Notes: generated from the sequence alone by a model not told the origin. A DNA stretch of 7,030 nucleotides from Chitinophagaceae bacterium (GCA_018061385.1 JAGOUF010000121.1:1-7030); one strand, 5' to 3'. Positions 1 through 6,933 are shown, counted from the first letter of the stretch. Program-made: numbers and translations.

Positions 1-88
1 CAAACATAAATCGAAGATGAAGTATTTTTTTTAGTTACACTTACGCTAAAATGAAAATTATTTTTTTAGGCTTTTCCTTTACAAAAAA

Positions 89-119
89 ATGACAAAAGTC
101 AGGTGACTAAATGACAAAA
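89..119. repeat. Direct repeat flanking a small palindrome, possible operator
   Basis: ATGACAAAA occurs at 89-97 and again at 111-119, a 22-bp offset or about two helical turns. Between the copies is AGTCAGGTGACT at 97-108, a 5-bp inverted repeat around a GG centre. Such an arrangement upstream of a promoter could be a dimeric regulator site. I do not recognise a specific regulator, and in AT-rich DNA this may be chance. Confidence 0.3.
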
Positions 120-164
120 ACGCTGAAACCCTTACCACACATAGTTAAAAATTTTTTTTTAACA

Positions 165-197
165 TTGTGTTTTTATCATTGCGGTGTCATATTTTTG
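165..197 (+). promoter_or_regulatory. Putative Bacteroidota-type promoter for the act operon
   Basis: TATTTTTG at 190-197 matches the Bacteroidota -7 consensus TAnnTTTG exactly. TTG at 165-167 lies 22 bp upstream, near the usual spacing for the -33 TTTG element, though slightly long. Transcription would start a few bases after 197, giving a leader of roughly 40 nt before the ATG at 246. I found no comparable TAnnTTTG match in the actA-actB, actB-actC or actC-actD gaps, which fits a single operon promoter. This is consensus matching only. Confidence 0.6.
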
Positions 198-228
198 CAA
201 CCGTTCAAGGATATTTTTCCACACTTAG

Positions 229-240
229 AACCACAGTTTG
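229..240 (+). repeat. 12-mer AACCACAGTTTG, copy before actA
   Basis: First copy of the 12-mer that recurs at 4774-4785; the actA ATG follows five bases later. The copy also contains CACA-GTT-TGTG (232-242), a tiny hairpin. It lies in the predicted mRNA leader. Confidence 0.4.
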
Positions 241-245
241 TGAAT

Positions 246-1511
246 ATGATTAGTCACAGAAGTATAGCCAAAACTCTTTTTATTAGTACACTCATTTTTT
301 TGAGTGCTTCTTTCGGTAATAATGCAATTGCTCAAGACGGCAAAACATTATTTAATGCCAATTGTGCAAGTTGCCACAAAATGGATCAGAAACTTGCTGG
401 TCCAGCTTTGATGGGAGTTGAAGAACGTTGGAACGGAGACCGTAAGAAATTAACAGCATGGATTAAAAACTCATCTGCGTTTTTAAAAACAGGCGACAAA
501 TATGCCAACGATTTGTATCTAGAGTATAATAAAATAGCGATGAATTCTTATGAAGGAGTTTTAGATGATGCTCAAATTGCATCTATTTTAGATTACATTA
601 GAGATTGGAAGCCTGTAGTTGCAGCAATTCCCGGTAGTGGTGGTACACAAACGGCAAATGCTGGTGGTGATAATACACTATTGTTTGGTATTCTTACCCT
701 AATTCTTGCATTGGTTGCACTTACTTTATTACAAGTAAATAGCAACTTGAGAAAAATTTCTAACGAAAAAACTGGTATCCCAACCTCAGAGCCTATTCCT
801 TTTTGGAAGAACAAATCTTACATTGCCATGCTAACGGTAATTTTATTTGTTATGGGTGGATATTTAACTACTAAAGGAGCAATTGGTTTAGGAAGAAACA
901 AAGATTATCAGCCCGATCAACCCATTTATTATTCTCATAAAGTACATGCTGGTACCAATCAAATTAACTGTTTGTACTGTCATGGTGGTGCCGAGCAAGG
1001 AAAACATGCCAATATTCCATCGGTAAATGTTTGTATGAATTGTCATAAAGCAGTTAATGAATACAAAGGCGAAAAATTATATACAGAGGAAGGAAAAGAA
1101 GTTGACGGAACTGCAGAAATTCATAAATTATATGAGTATGCAGGTGCCGATAAAGACAACTTAGGAGCTTGGGATCCATCAAAAGCAAAACCTATTGAGT
1201 GGGTTAAAATTCACAATTTACCAGATCACGTTTACTTCAATCATAGCCAACACGTAAAAGCTGGTAAAGTACAATGTCAAACTTGCCATGGCGAAATCAA
1301 CAAAATGGATGAAGTGAAACAATTTACTGATTTAAGTATGGGTTGGTGCGTAAACTGTCATAGAGAAACCAAAGTTCAATTTAAAGAAAATGGTTTCTAC
1401 AGCATTTACGAAAAGTTCCATGATGAAATGAAAAATGGAAAATTAGATAGCACAAAAGGTATTACTGTTGAAAAAATTGGTGGTACAGAGTGTCAAAAAT
1501 GTCACTATTAA
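246..1511 (+). CDS. actA: ActA: hexahaem cytochrome c subunit of Alternative Complex III
   Basis: Electron-transfer subunit of ACIII; 421 residues from the ATG at 246. This start gives a standard signal peptide (Arg/Lys, hydrophobic core, AIA then Gln-Asp) and follows the promoter; the ORF could open at ATG 111 but that is less likely. Domains in order: signal peptide about 1-29; a class I mono-haem cytochrome c with CASCH at 40-44 and a likely Met axial ligand at M99; membrane helix about 144-163; a short, basic, probably cytoplasmic loop; membrane helix about 192-209; then a periplasmic penta-haem domain with CLYCH 242-246, CMNCH 263-267, CQTCH 344-348, CVNCH 368-372 and CQKCH 416-420. The last haem histidine is the penultimate residue. 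The penta-haem part matches the ActA family. The mono-haem domain is an added N-terminal module that could pass electrons to or from an oxidase or carrier (inference). It is first in the operon, 88 bp before actB. Confidence 0.93.
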   Translation: MISHRSIAKTLFISTLIFLSASFGNNAIAQDGKTLFNANCASCHKMDQKLAGPALMGVEERWNGDRKKLTAWIKNSSAFLKTGDKYANDLYLEYNKIAMNSYEGVLDDAQIASILDYIRDWKPVVAAIPGSGGTQTANAGGDNTLLFGILTLILALVALTLLQVNSNLRKISNEKTGIPTSEPIPFWKNKSYIAMLTVILFVMGGYLTTKGAIGLGRNKDYQPDQPIYYSHKVHAGTNQINCLYCHGGAEQGKHANIPSVNVCMNCHKAVNEYKGEKLYTEEGKEVDGTAEIHKLYEYAGADKDNLGAWDPSKAKPIEWVKIHNLPDHVYFNHSQHVKAGKVQCQTCHGEINKMDEVKQFTDLSMGWCVNCHRETKVQFKENGFYSIYEKFHDEMKNGKLDSTKGITVEKIGGTECQKCHY

Positions 1512-1512
1512 G

Positions 1513-1537
1513 CTTTTAATTTTATAAAAATTAAAGG
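1513..1537 (+). other. Inverted repeat directly after actA stop
   Basis: TTTAATTTT at 1515-1523 is perfectly complementary to AAAATTAAA at 1527-1535 around an ATA loop. A T-G wobble and a C-G pair (1514/1536, 1513/1537) extend it to 11 pairs, starting two bases after the TAA. No T-tract follows, so it does not look like an intrinsic terminator. A role in mRNA 3' end protection or partial attenuation is possible. The stem is almost all A-T and could be chance. Confidence 0.45.
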
Positions 1538-1575
1538 TGGTTGAAATAAAATTATATTCTTAATTTAAAATAATC

Positions 1576-1597
1576 TCCCCCTTTCGGGGACTGGGGC
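1576..1597 (+). promoter_or_regulatory. C/G hairpin element just before actB start
   Basis: TCCCC at 1576-1580 pairs with GGGGA at 1586-1590 around a CTTTC loop. It is followed by a second G-run, CTGGGGC at 1591-1597, two bases before the ATG at 1600. The second G-run could pair with the same C-run instead, giving two exclusive folds. It stands out sharply from the AT-rich flanks. An element with the same stem lies before actD. The position suggests control of translation initiation or a small dispersed repeat; neither is shown. Confidence 0.55.
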
Positions 1598-1599
1598 TT

Positions 1600-4500
1600 A
1601 TGGAAAAAAAGTACTGGCAAAGTTTTGGCGAACTGAACAATTCTGAGGCTTTTCAGAAATCAGCAAAAGATGAGTTTCAAGAAGAACTTCCTTTTGAATC
1701 TAACGACAAAGGTTTGTTAGATGCAAAAACTCCACGCCGTGATTTTCTTAAATATTTAGGATTTACAACAGCTGCTGCAGCTGTTGCTGCAAGTTGCGAA
1801 GTGCCTGTAAAAAAGGCTATTCCTTTTGCAAATAAACCAGAAGATATTGTACCTGGCGTTTCAAACTATTATGCAACTACTTATGTACAAGATGGCGATG
1901 CTGTAAGCATTGTAGCTAAAGTACGTGATGGTCGCCCAATAAAAATTGAAGGAAATGAGCTTTGCCCAATAACACAAGGTGGAACAAGTGCAAGAGTACA
2001 AGCTAGTGTGTTAGATTTGTATGATGGTGCAAGATTGCGTTTTCCTACAATCGATGGAAAAGAAACAACTTTTGAAGCAATAGATAAAGCCGTTGCAGAA
2101 GCCATTACTGGTAAAACTGGAATTGTTTTATTAAGTAGCACAGTTAATTCTCCATCTTCATTAACTGTTATTCAACAGTTTTTAGCAAAATATCCAGGCA
2201 GCAAGCATGTAACTTATGATGCAATTTCTTATTCTGGTATTTTGTTGGCTAACGAAGCCAACTATGGTAAAAAAGTAATTCCTTCTTATAAATTCGATAA
2301 CGCTAAAGTAATTGTTAGTGTTGGTGCCGATTTTTTAGGTACTTGGATCAGTCCAATTGAATTTGCAAAGCAATATGCTACTGGTAGAAAAATCAACGAA
2401 GCAAATCCTGAAATGAACAAACACATTCAGTTTGAAAGTGTTGCAAGTTTAACAGGAAGTAATGCCGACGAAAGATTTTTACACCGTCCGTCTGAAACAG
2501 GAGCAATTGTTGCTGCATTATTAAGTGCTGTAAATGGTGCTGGTGCAACAGGAATTAACAATGCCGAACTAAAAGCTGGTATTGAAAAAACTGCAAAAAC
2601 TTTAGTTGAAAATAAAGGAGCATCTTTGGTAGTTTGTGGCAGCAACGATGTAAGTATTCAAATTGCAGTAAATGCAATAAATGAAGCTTTACAAGCTGGT
2701 GGAAAAACAATAGATTGGAGTTCGACTTATAATGTTAAAACAGGTGTAGATGCTGATTTTGCTAAATTGGTAGATGAAATGAATGCAGGATCTGTTGGAG
2801 CATTGTTGGTTGTTGGTGCTAATCCTGTTTACTCTTGGTTCGATTCGGCTAAACTAAAAGCTGGATTGGAAAAGGTAAGTGTAAAAATTTCGTTTAATTC
2901 AAAGCCTGATGAAACTACACAGGTTTGTAAATATGTAATTCCCGATCATCATTTTTTAGAAAGTTGGGGCGATGCTGAAGCAAAAACGGGTCATTTTTCT
3001 TTTATTCAGCCAACAATTTATCCTTTATTCAAAACTCGTCAATGGCAAGATAGCCTATTGAAGTGGAGTGGTGCAACAACTGATTATTTAGGGTTCTTAA
3101 AATCTTTTTGGTCTACTAAATTGGTTGGTTCAAATGCATGGGATAAAGCATTGCAAGAAGGTGTTACAGGTACGCCTTCATCTACTTTAATGGCTTCAAT
3201 TTTTAATGGAGCTGCTGTTCAACCAGCATTAGCAAAAATTTCTGCTATTAAAATCGGAGCTAAAACTGAGTTACAATTATATCAAAAAATAGCTATTGGT
3301 GCAGGTCAAGGTGCTTCAAATCCTTGGTTACAAGAAATGCCAGATCCTGTTACTAGAGCAACATGGGATAACTATTTAGTAGTTTCTCCAGCAATGGCAA
3401 AAACGCTATTAAATATTGATTTAAACAACAATGGTCAGGCTGATAATTATGAAGTTCAACCACCAAAAAAAGTTGTTGAAATTAAAGTCAATGGAAAAAC
3501 AATCAAATTACCAGCCTTAATTATTCCAGGTACTCATAAAGATACTGTTGGTATTGCTGTGGGTTATGGTAGAGATAAAAAAGTTGGACGTACAGTTGTA
3601 GATGATAATGGACAATTGGTTGGTGCTAATGTGTTTCCTTTTGCAGCAATTGCAGATGGATCTGTAAGCTTTGATATTGCTGAAGTTGATTTAAAATTAA
3701 CCGATGAAAAATATCCAGTTGCATTAACACAAACTCACAATATTTACAATACCGATCAAGGAAATCGTATTGAGGTGATGAAGGAATTAACCTTTGCTCA
3801 ATACAAAAAAAATCCAAAAGAAGTACTAGAAGAAAGAGAGCATGAATTAAACCCTTATGGTGGGTTAGAAAATTTTAAAGAAGAAGGTACAATTTATAAA
3901 CCAATTGATAAGCCTGGTATTAAATGGGGTATGAGCATTGACTTAAATGCTTGTAATGGTTGTGGTGCTTGCGTTGTAGCTTGTACTGCAGAAAACAATG
4001 TTGCTGTTGTTGGAAAACCAGAAGTATTGCGTTTTCACGATATGCAATGGTTAAGAATTGATCGTTATTATACAGGCAATTTAGAAAACCCAACGGTAGT
4101 TTTTCAACCATTAATGTGTCAACATTGTGATAACGCACCTTGTGAAAACGTTTGTCCTGTTGCTGCAACCAATCACAGTAGTGAGGGTTTAAATCAAATG
4201 ACCTACAATCGTTGTATTGGTACAAGATATTGTGCTAACAACTGTCCTTATAAAGTAAGAAGATTTAACTGGGCTGATTATAGTGGAGCTGATAGTTTTA
4301 AAAACAATCATCACGAATTAAATGATACCATTCAGTACATGAATGATGATTTAACTCGTATGGTTTTAAATCCAGATGTTACAGTACGTTCTCGTGGTGT
4401 AATTGAAAAGTGTTCTTTCTGTGTTCAGCGTTTACAAGAAGGAAAATTGAAAGCTAAGAAAGAGAGTCGTCCTTTAGAAACTGGTGGAGAAGGAAAACAA

Positions 4501-4725
4501 TGGGATTTAAAAGTTGCTTGTCAACAATCTTGCCCAACCAATGCAATTGTATTTGGTAATGCCAATGATAGTAAGAGTGCAGTAAGTGTGCATAGAACTA
4601 GCAATAACAATAGAATTTTCTATTCATTAGAGCAATTGCATGTATTACCAAACGTAAGTTACTTAGCTAAAGTAAGAAATTTAGAAGGTGAGCATAAGGT
4701 AGCAGATATTAGTAAGAATGTATAA
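1600..4725 (+). CDS. actB: ActB: molybdopterin-oxidoreductase-like/iron-sulfur fusion subunit of Alternative Complex III
   Basis: Iron-sulfur electron-transfer subunit of ACIII, 1041 residues. An N-terminal leader of about 45 residues precedes a Tat motif, TPRRDFLK with R46-R47, then a hydrophobic Ala-rich stretch ending AASC with C66, a possible lipobox. Residues about 70-760 resemble the molybdopterin oxidoreductase large subunit (GANPVY around 406-411, PDHHFLESWGDAE at 448-460). They lack the usual N-terminal cysteine cluster, as expected for ActB, which is thought to carry no molybdenum cofactor. From about 770 follows an NrfC/PsrB-like ferredoxin domain: C785/788/791/795, C840/843/848/852, C872/T875/C878/C882 and C938/941/974/978. 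Thr at 875 replaces one cysteine, giving three [4Fe-4S] clusters and one [3Fe-4S], the known ACIII pattern. It receives electrons from quinol at ActC and passes them to ActA. The start is fixed by the typical MEKKYW N-terminus. No frameshift is seen. Confidence 0.96.
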   Translation: MEKKYWQSFGELNNSEAFQKSAKDEFQEELPFESNDKGLLDAKTPRRDFLKYLGFTTAAAAVAASCEVPVKKAIPFANKPEDIVPGVSNYYATTYVQDGDAVSIVAKVRDGRPIKIEGNELCPITQGGTSARVQASVLDLYDGARLRFPTIDGKETTFEAIDKAVAEAITGKTGIVLLSSTVNSPSSLTVIQQFLAKYPGSKHVTYDAISYSGILLANEANYGKKVIPSYKFDNAKVIVSVGADFLGTWISPIEFAKQYATGRKINEANPEMNKHIQFESVASLTGSNADERFLHRPSETGAIVAALLSAVNGAGATGINNAELKAGIEKTAKTLVENKGASLVVCGSNDVSIQIAVNAINEALQAGGKTIDWSSTYNVKTGVDADFAKLVDEMNAGSVGALLVVGANPVYSWFDSAKLKAGLEKVSVKISFNSKPDETTQVCKYVIPDHHFLESWGDAEAKTGHFSFIQPTIYPLFKTRQWQDSLLKWSGATTDYLGFLKSFWSTKLVGSNAWDKALQEGVTGTPSSTLMASIFNGAAVQPALAKISAIKIGAKTELQLYQKIAIGAGQGASNPWLQEMPDPVTRATWDNYLVVSPAMAKTLLNIDLNNNGQADNYEVQPPKKVVEIKVNGKTIKLPALIIPGTHKDTVGIAVGYGRDKKVGRTVVDDNGQLVGANVFPFAAIADGSVSFDIAEVDLKLTDEKYPVALTQTHNIYNTDQGNRIEVMKELTFAQYKKNPKEVLEEREHELNPYGGLENFKEEGTIYKPIDKPGIKWGMSIDLNACNGCGACVVACTAENNVAVVGKPEVLRFHDMQWLRIDRYYTGNLENPTVVFQPLMCQHCDNAPCENVCPVAATNHSSEGLNQMTYNRCIGTRYCANNCPYKVRRFNWADYSGADSFKNNHHELNDTIQYMNDDLTRMVLNPDVTVRSRGVIEKCSFCVQRLQEGKLKAKKESRPLETGGEGKQWDLKVACQQSCPTNAIVFGNANDSKSAVSVHRTSNNNRIFYSLEQLHVLPNVSYLAKVRNLEGEHKVADISKNV

Positions 4726-4744
4726 TTAGAAGCACGTTCTAATT
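4724..4744 (+). other. Inverted repeat at actB stop
   Basis: AATTAGAA at 4724-4731 is perfectly complementary to TTCTAATT at 4737-4744 around a GCACG loop, an 8-bp stem beginning inside the actB TAA codon. The following bases are not a T-tract, so it is a poor intrinsic terminator. Its position matches the hairpins after actA and actC, which suggests a shared role in processing, stability or attenuation (inference). Confidence 0.5.
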
Positions 4745-4773
4745 TAAGAATTGAATATAGATACTTAAAATAA

Positions 4774-4800
4774 AACCACAGTTTGCAGCAATGTAAACTG
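4774..4800 (+). promoter_or_regulatory. Stem-loop with repeated 12-mer and start-stop ATGTAA upstream of actC
   Basis: AACCACAGTTTG at 4774-4785 is an exact copy of the 12-mer at 229-240, just before the actA start. In both places an ATG begins six bases after the last G of the 12-mer. Here the ATG at 4791-4793 is followed at once by TAA, a one-codon reading frame. CAGTTT at 4779-4784 pairs with AAACTG at 4795-4800, placing this ATG in the loop. The true actC start is 19 bp beyond the stem. It may be leader control or a relic of a duplicated start region; neither is shown. Confidence 0.35.
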
Positions 4801-4818
4801 CTAAATAACCAAGACCAG

Positions 4819-6261
4819 ATGAGCGTAAAGTACGAATCGCAATTAAGGGAACCGTTGGTGTACGGTAACAAAACTTACCATCAGGTAACTGAAGACATTA
4901 TACGCCCTATTGAAGCCAAGCCAACTAAGCTATGGTATGTGGGTTTCTTCATTTCTGTATGTTTATTAATGTTTGGTGTTTATAGCGTTTATCGTGAGGT
5001 AACTTACGGTATTGGCGAGTGGAACTTAAACAAAACCATTGGTTGGGGTTGGGATATTACCAACTTCGTTTGGTGGGTTGGTATTGGTCATGCTGGTACA
5101 CTAATTTCTGCCATCTTATTGTTATTTAGACAAGGCTGGAGAACTGGTGTAAACAGAGCTGCAGAGGCAATGACAATTTTTGCTGTAATGTGTGCTGGTC
5201 AATTTCCAATATTCCACATGGGTCGTGTTTGGATGGGTTTCTTTGTATTGCCTTATGCAAATAGTCGTGGTCCATTATGGGTTAACTTTAACTCTCCATT
5301 GTTGTGGGATGTATTTGCAATTTCTACCTATTTTACAGTATCCTTATTATTCTGGTACAGTGGTTTAATACCAGATTTTGCAACTGTACGTGATAGGGCA
5401 AAAACAAAACTACGTAAGCATTTATATGGTGTTGCTTCTTTTGGTTGGACAGGTAGTACCAAGCATTGGCAACGCCACGAAAGTTTATCATTGGTATTGG
5501 CAGGCTTGTCTACACCATTGGTACTTTCGGTACATACAATTGTATCTTTTGACTTTGCAACTTCAGTAATTCCTGGTTGGCATACAACCATTTTCCCTCC
5601 ATACTTCGTTGCTGGTGCCATTTTCTCTGGATTTGCAATGGTACAATCGTTAATGTTGGTAGTAAGAAAAGTATTTGGATTACAAGATTATGTTACGATT
5701 GGTCATATTGAAGCAATGAATAAAGTAATTGTACTTACTGGTTCTATTGTAGGTATTGCTTACTTAACAGAATTATTTATGGGCTGGTATTCTGGAAATA
5801 AATATGAAGGATACACATTCTGGTACAGTCGTGCAAACTTATTCAGCCCTTATGGATGGAGTTATTGGGGTATGATGGCTTGTAACGTATTAAGTCCGCA
5901 AATTTTCTGGTTTAGAAAAATGCGTAGAAATTTATTCGTAACATTCTTTATGAGTGTGTTGGTAAATATTGGTATGTGGTTCGAGCGTTTTGTAATTATT
6001 GTAACTTCTGTTTATCGTGATTACTTACCAAGTAGCTGGAGCGTTTATTATAGCCCTTCAACTTGGGAAATTGGTTTCTACTTAGGTACGTTTGGATTGT
6101 TTTTTACATGCTTCTTCCTTTTTGCAAAATATTTCCCAACAATTGCTGTTGCAGAAATTAAATATGTATTGAAAACAACTGGAGAAAATTATAAAGAGAA
6201 CATGGGTGGCATTGAGCAAAAGTCTGTTGAAGAGTTTGCCAATGATCAACATCATCATTAA
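4819..6261 (+). CDS. actC: ActC: NrfD/PsrC-type quinol-interacting membrane subunit of Alternative Complex III
   Basis: Integral membrane subunit thought to bind and oxidise menaquinol and to contribute to energy conservation; 480 residues from the ATG at 4819. That start gives MSVKYESQLREPLVYGNKTY, the N-terminal pattern usual for ActC; a TTG 36 bases upstream is open in frame but unlikely. Ten hydrophobic segments are visible at about 38-58, 82-105, 115-134, 160-182, 222-246, 258-285, 302-324, 348-366, 371-396 and 417-441, the NrfD-family topology. H133 (in FHMGR) and D164 (in LLWDVF) are polar residues beside helices 3 and 4, on the side where NrfD proteins are expected to bind quinol, and are candidate site residues (inference). 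The C-terminus ends DQHHH. The gene follows actB, as expected for a partner that hands electrons to the ActB iron-sulfur domain. Length is normal and it appears intact. Confidence 0.95.
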   Translation: MSVKYESQLREPLVYGNKTYHQVTEDIIRPIEAKPTKLWYVGFFISVCLLMFGVYSVYREVTYGIGEWNLNKTIGWGWDITNFVWWVGIGHAGTLISAILLLFRQGWRTGVNRAAEAMTIFAVMCAGQFPIFHMGRVWMGFFVLPYANSRGPLWVNFNSPLLWDVFAISTYFTVSLLFWYSGLIPDFATVRDRAKTKLRKHLYGVASFGWTGSTKHWQRHESLSLVLAGLSTPLVLSVHTIVSFDFATSVIPGWHTTIFPPYFVAGAIFSGFAMVQSLMLVVRKVFGLQDYVTIGHIEAMNKVIVLTGSIVGIAYLTELFMGWYSGNKYEGYTFWYSRANLFSPYGWSYWGMMACNVLSPQIFWFRKMRRNLFVTFFMSVLVNIGMWFERFVIIVTSVYRDYLPSSWSVYYSPSTWEIGFYLGTFGLFFTCFFLFAKYFPTIAVAEIKYVLKTTGENYKENMGGIEQKSVEEFANDQHHH

Positions 6262-6267
6262 TTGGCC

Positions 6268-6293
6268 ATATCTCTTAGATTAGTAAGAGATAT
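6268..6293 (+). other. Inverted repeat after actC stop
   Basis: ATATCTCTTA at 6268-6277 is perfectly complementary to TAAGAGATAT at 6284-6293 around a GATTAG loop. This 10-bp stem starts six bases after the actC stop and is the strongest of the three post-stop hairpins. No T-run follows. It may limit read-through or protect the upstream message (inference). Confidence 0.55.
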
Positions 6294-6325
6294 TATTAGA
6301 AATACTATTGTTAACTTAAAATTGT

Positions 6326-6343
6326 TCCCCGTTTGGGGATTGG
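6326..6343 (+). promoter_or_regulatory. C/G hairpin element just before actD start
   Basis: TCCCC at 6326-6330 pairs with GGGGA at 6335-6339 around a GTTT loop, then TTGG leads to the ATG at 6346. The stem is identical to the one before actB, the loop and trailing TGG are similar, and the distance from stem end to ATG is six bases here against nine at actB. A shared translational element or a dispersed repeat are both possible. Confidence 0.5.
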
Positions 6344-6345
6344 AT

Positions 6346-6933
6346 ATGGCAAAAAAGAAATTTGTAGTAGGCTGTTTTGATAACGAAGATGTTTTATTTC
6401 CTGCTGTAAAGAAGGTAAGAACAGCTGGTTATAAAATAAAAGACGTTTATACTCCATTTGCAGTTCATGGATTAGACCATGCATTGGGTATGAGAGAAAC
6501 CAGTTTGCACACCGCTGGATTTATTTATGGACTAACAGGTCTTACAACTGCAATCAGTTGTATAAGTTGGATTTTTACAAAAGATTGGCCTTTAGATATT
6601 GGCGGTAAACCGCATTTTGCATTGCCAGCTTGGATTCCAATTATATTTGAATTAACTGTATTGTTTTCAGCAATTGGTATGGTTCTTACGTTTTGTTACT
6701 TATGTCAGTTGGCACCTTTTGTAAAAAAACACCATTTTCATTTAAGAGCAACCGACGATTTATTTGTAATGGTTATTGAGTGTACCAACAATACCAATAC
6801 TGCTGATTTGGAAGCATTTTTAACCAGCAATGGAGCAATTGAAACTAAAACAGAAATTGCAGAAGATGGTTGGTGGTTTGGTAGATACGATAAAGACGAA
6901 ATACCATTTGAACAACAAACTGCACTTGCTTAA
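6346..6933 (+). CDS. actD: ActD: DUF3341 membrane subunit of Alternative Complex III
   Basis: Small ACIII subunit of the DUF3341 family, 195 residues. It has no known redox cofactor and I see no haem or iron-sulfur motif. The N-terminal soluble part (about 1-50, KKFVVGCFDNEDVLFPAVKK) looks like a small alpha/beta domain. Two membrane helices follow at about 57-77 and 96-119, joined by a short loop, then a C-terminal soluble region of about 75 residues. In solved ACIII structures ActD contacts ActC; its role there is structural or modulatory. I chose ATG 6346 because MAKKKFVVGCFDNED is the usual family start. The frame is open back to a TTG at 6262, but that would add residues encoded by the actC-actD hairpins. 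actE begins 20 bp after the stop. Confidence 0.93.
   Translation: MAKKKFVVGCFDNEDVLFPAVKKVRTAGYKIKDVYTPFAVHGLDHALGMRETSLHTAGFIYGLTGLTTAISCISWIFTKDWPLDIGGKPHFALPAWIPIIFELTVLFSAIGMVLTFCYLCQLAPFVKKHHFHLRATDDLFVMVIECTNNTNTADLEAFLTSNGAIETKTEIAEDGWWFGRYDKDEIPFEQQTALA

Larger units (their letters stand above)
1..245. other. Non-coding upstream region of the act operon
   Basis: I see no supportable gene here. The stretch is strongly AT-rich with T-runs near 26-33, 61-67 and 152-160, and every + strand frame meets stops early. It contains a short repeat cluster (89-119), an A/T stem-loop (GTTAAAAA at 144-151 pairing with TTTTTAAC at 156-163 around a TTTT loop) and a promoter match (165-197). An ATG at 111 is open in frame with actA and has AGGTG nearby at 101-105. 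It would lie upstream of the promoter and would put 45 unexplained residues ahead of a clear signal peptide, so I treat the region as non-coding. Confidence 0.7.

Noticed and set aside
144..163. A/T stem-loop followed by T residues as a terminator of an upstream gene
   Set aside because: The stem has one G-C pair and the T-run is part of the stem and loop itself; no upstream gene is visible, so a terminator call is not supported.
111..245. N-terminal extension of actA from ATG 111 with AGGTG upstream
   Set aside because: It would lie upstream of the predicted promoter, and a complete signal peptide starts at 246. Bacteroidota seldom rely on Shine-Dalgarno sites.
3920..4225. Open frame of 101 codons on the minus strand inside actB
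   Set aside because: It lies wholly within the iron-sulfur region of actB, has low-complexity Gln/His composition and shows no domain; it is a shadow of the real gene. The other antisense and overlapping frames in the window were rejected for the same reason.
4198..4248. Missing cysteine (Thr875) in the third iron-sulfur motif of ActB as a possible mutation
   Set aside because: ACIII is known to contain one [3Fe-4S] cluster, and a three-cysteine motif at this place is the family pattern, so it is not a defect.
6262..6345. Extension of actD back to a TTG directly after the actC stop
   Set aside because: The added residues are encoded by two hairpin-forming spacer elements, and the family start pattern MAKKKFVVGCFDNED begins at 6346.
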